Source of the DNA: Prolixibacteraceae bacterium
GTDB taxonomy: Bacteria; Bacteroidota; Bacteroidia; Bacteroidales; Prolixibacteraceae
Reading direction: 5' to 3'
DNA length: 16,129 nt
NCBI GenBank assembly: GCA_007116765.1
Contig: SKHV01000314.1
Location: forward strand, 1-16,129
In this document: positions 14,874 to 16,129 of the stretch, in pieces
Position numbering within the stretch: position 1 is the stretch's first letter
Layout of the letters: every line of letters begins with the position of its first letter
Position numbers and translations under genes: made by a program
The notes under the pieces: generated by a model
The model's input: the letters and a program-made list of their open reading frames with translations, nothing else
What the model was told of the DNA's origin: nothing
Databases searched by the model: none

Positions 14874-15992
14874 TTATTTTTTAGCAGCATTTTCCAAAAT
14901 TTTCTTTACGGCCGGTTTAGCTTCGTAATTTCTATCAAAAAGCAAGGGATAATCTGTACGTCCACGTACTGGCCAGTTGTTTTTCCATGAGTGATGATCG
15001 GCAACACCCCAAAAAGTTACACGGGTAATTTTATCACTATGCTTAAGAAAAAGATTAAACATGTCGATATAACGTTGGTTCAACTGGGCAAAAGCTTCAT
15101 CAGTCATACCATCAGCAAAAGGGTTGTATTCACTCTGGAATTCAAAACTAGTTGATACTTCGGCAGTAACACTTTGGCCTGGCCATGGTAACACGGTAAT
15201 ATCGAGCTCGGTTATCATTACGTTTGCACCTAAGGCAGAAAAAGCATTAATACTGTTTTCAATCTCCTCAATTGTTGGTCCGTCGAGTGCATAATGCCCC
15301 TGCATTCCAATACCATCGACTTTTACGCCCTGACTTTGCAGCTTTTTAACCATACGCACAACTCCGTCACGTTTAGAAGGATTTGCCAATGAATAGTCGT
15401 TATAGTATAACTCTGCACTTGGATCGGCCTCACGTGCAAACTCAAAAGCAAAACGAAGGTAATCATCACCTAATATTTGTAAGAATTTGCTATTGCGCAA
15501 TTCGCCATTGTCTTCTACTGCTTCATTTACAACGTCCCAGCCATGCACACGTCCTTTATAGCGTCTCATAACGGTAAAAATATGCGTTCTCATTCGCTCT
15601 TTTAACACTTCGGGCGACACGTCGTTTCCTTCTTCGTCAACAAAAAACCAACGGGGTGCCTGCGAGTGCCATATCAAAGTATGCCCCACAATGTGCATAT
15701 TATTCTCTTCGCCAAATTCGATAAATTTATCGGCATCGCCAAAATCAAATACGCCTTCCTGCGGTTGTATCAATCCACTCTTCATGCAGTTCTCGGCAAC
15801 AATTGTATTGTATTGTTTTTTAACCAATTCAAGGGCTTTAGGATCCTGACCGTCGATCTGATAGGTATTCAGCGCAGCACCAACTACAAATTTTCCTTCA
15901 AATGCATCTTTAAAGGTTTCGGGTGCTTGATTTTCGGCGCTGCATCCTAATACCGACACAACCAAAACTAAAATTAATGTAAGATTTCTCAT
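14874..15992 (-). CDS. GH10 endo-1,4-beta-xylanase lipoprotein
   Basis: A 372-residue retaining endo-xylanase that cuts the beta-1,4-xylan backbone. Residues 1-17 are a lipoprotein signal with lipobox VLGC and lipidated C17, so it is anchored to an outer-membrane face. The GH10 TIM barrel covers about 27-368: the substrate subsite motif HTLIWHSQAPRWF (104-116), acid/base E157 in GWDVVNEAVED, nucleophile E262 in VMITELDITVLP, and the aglycone-side WGVADHHSW (328-336). All catalytic residues are intact and no carbohydrate-binding module is present. Length is normal for a single-domain GH10. It leads the operon with GH43. Upstream, a weak TTTG (16099-16102), 16 bases, TAATTTTT (16075-16082) could be its promoter, overlapping the shared TTCGAATACT sequence. 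Confidence 0.95.
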   Translation of the reverse strand: MRNLTLILVLVVSVLGCSAENQAPETFKDAFEGKFVVGAALNTYQIDGQDPKALELVKKQYNTIVAENCMKSGLIQPQEGVFDFGDADKFIEFGEENNMHIVGHTLIWHSQAPRWFFVDEEGNDVSPEVLKERMRTHIFTVMRRYKGRVHGWDVVNEAVEDNGELRNSKFLQILGDDYLRFAFEFAREADPSAELYYNDYSLANPSKRDGVVRMVKKLQSQGVKVDGIGMQGHYALDGPTIEEIENSINAFSALGANVMITELDITVLPWPGQSVTAEVSTSFEFQSEYNPFADGMTDEAFAQLNQRYIDMFNLFLKHSDKITRVTFWGVADHHSWKNNWPVRGRTDYPLLFDRNYEAKPAVKKILENAAKK

Positions 15993-16066
15993 CGTTTTTA
16001 TTTTAAATTATGGATTATAAACTAAACACTTATAATGTATTTCACTTTTTGAAATTAGTGGCAATC

Positions 16067-16076
16067 AGTATTCGAA
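16067..16076 (-). promoter_or_regulatory. Copy 2 of TTCGAATACT, upstream of GH10
   Basis: The minus strand reads TTCGAATACT 74 bases before the GH10 ATG, immediately overlapping a -7-like TAATTTTT. The identical 10-mer occurs before GH95. That position at a start site would suit an operator, but only two copies are seen. Confidence 0.3.
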
Positions 16077-16129
16077 AAATTACGATTAAACTGCCTGCCA
16101 AAATATATAAGTTTACAACTTCTGAATAA

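Overview
The window reads as chromosomal DNA of a Bacteroidota bacterium. The evidence is AT-rich intergenic DNA, starts without clear Shine-Dalgarno sites, a good match to the Bacteroidota promoter consensus (TTG, 19 bases, TAGCTTTG), a type IX secretion (T9SS) C-terminal sorting domain, and a xylanase lipoprotein beside GH43 and GH95 enzymes. The T9SS cargo argues against Bacteroides itself and for a free-living or marine lineage such as Marinilabiliales; that narrower placement is inference. No rRNA, tRNA, CRISPR array, transposase or prophage gene was seen, and no intergenic stretch exceeds 300 bases.

Layout. The left edge holds the first 36 codons of a response regulator (minus), divergent from an M24B Xaa-Pro aminopeptidase (plus). 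The aminopeptidase ends tail-to-tail, overlapping by 4 bases, with a secreted S37-type serine peptidase (minus). Next come an acyl-carrier-protein-like gene whose phosphopantetheine serine is replaced by Asp (minus), a small exported Lys/Glu/Cys-rich protein with an 8-residue repeat (plus), and a large 7TM sensor histidine kinase (minus). A plus-strand three-gene operon follows: a DUF1456/YehS-like protein, a BaiN/HI0933-like flavoprotein and a THUMP-domain RNA methyltransferase. It has a recognisable promoter and a strong terminator that it shares with a convergent T9SS-secreted protein built from about eleven 30-residue repeats (minus).

The right third is a minus-strand carbohydrate cluster read right to left: a GH10 endo-xylanase lipoprotein and a GH43 enzyme without a signal peptide, 28 bases apart, then a terminator, then a secreted GH95 enzyme. 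Together they suggest use of decorated xylan: surface or periplasmic chain cleavage by GH10, side-chain removal by GH95, and intracellular oligosaccharide trimming by GH43. No SusC/SusD pair or dedicated regulator lies inside the window; the locus may continue to the right.

I found no clear new multi-gene system. The least ordinary items are the Ser-less carrier protein, the regular 30-residue repeat array in the T9SS cargo, the small repetitive Cys protein, and the substrate of the GH95 enzyme in a xylan setting.
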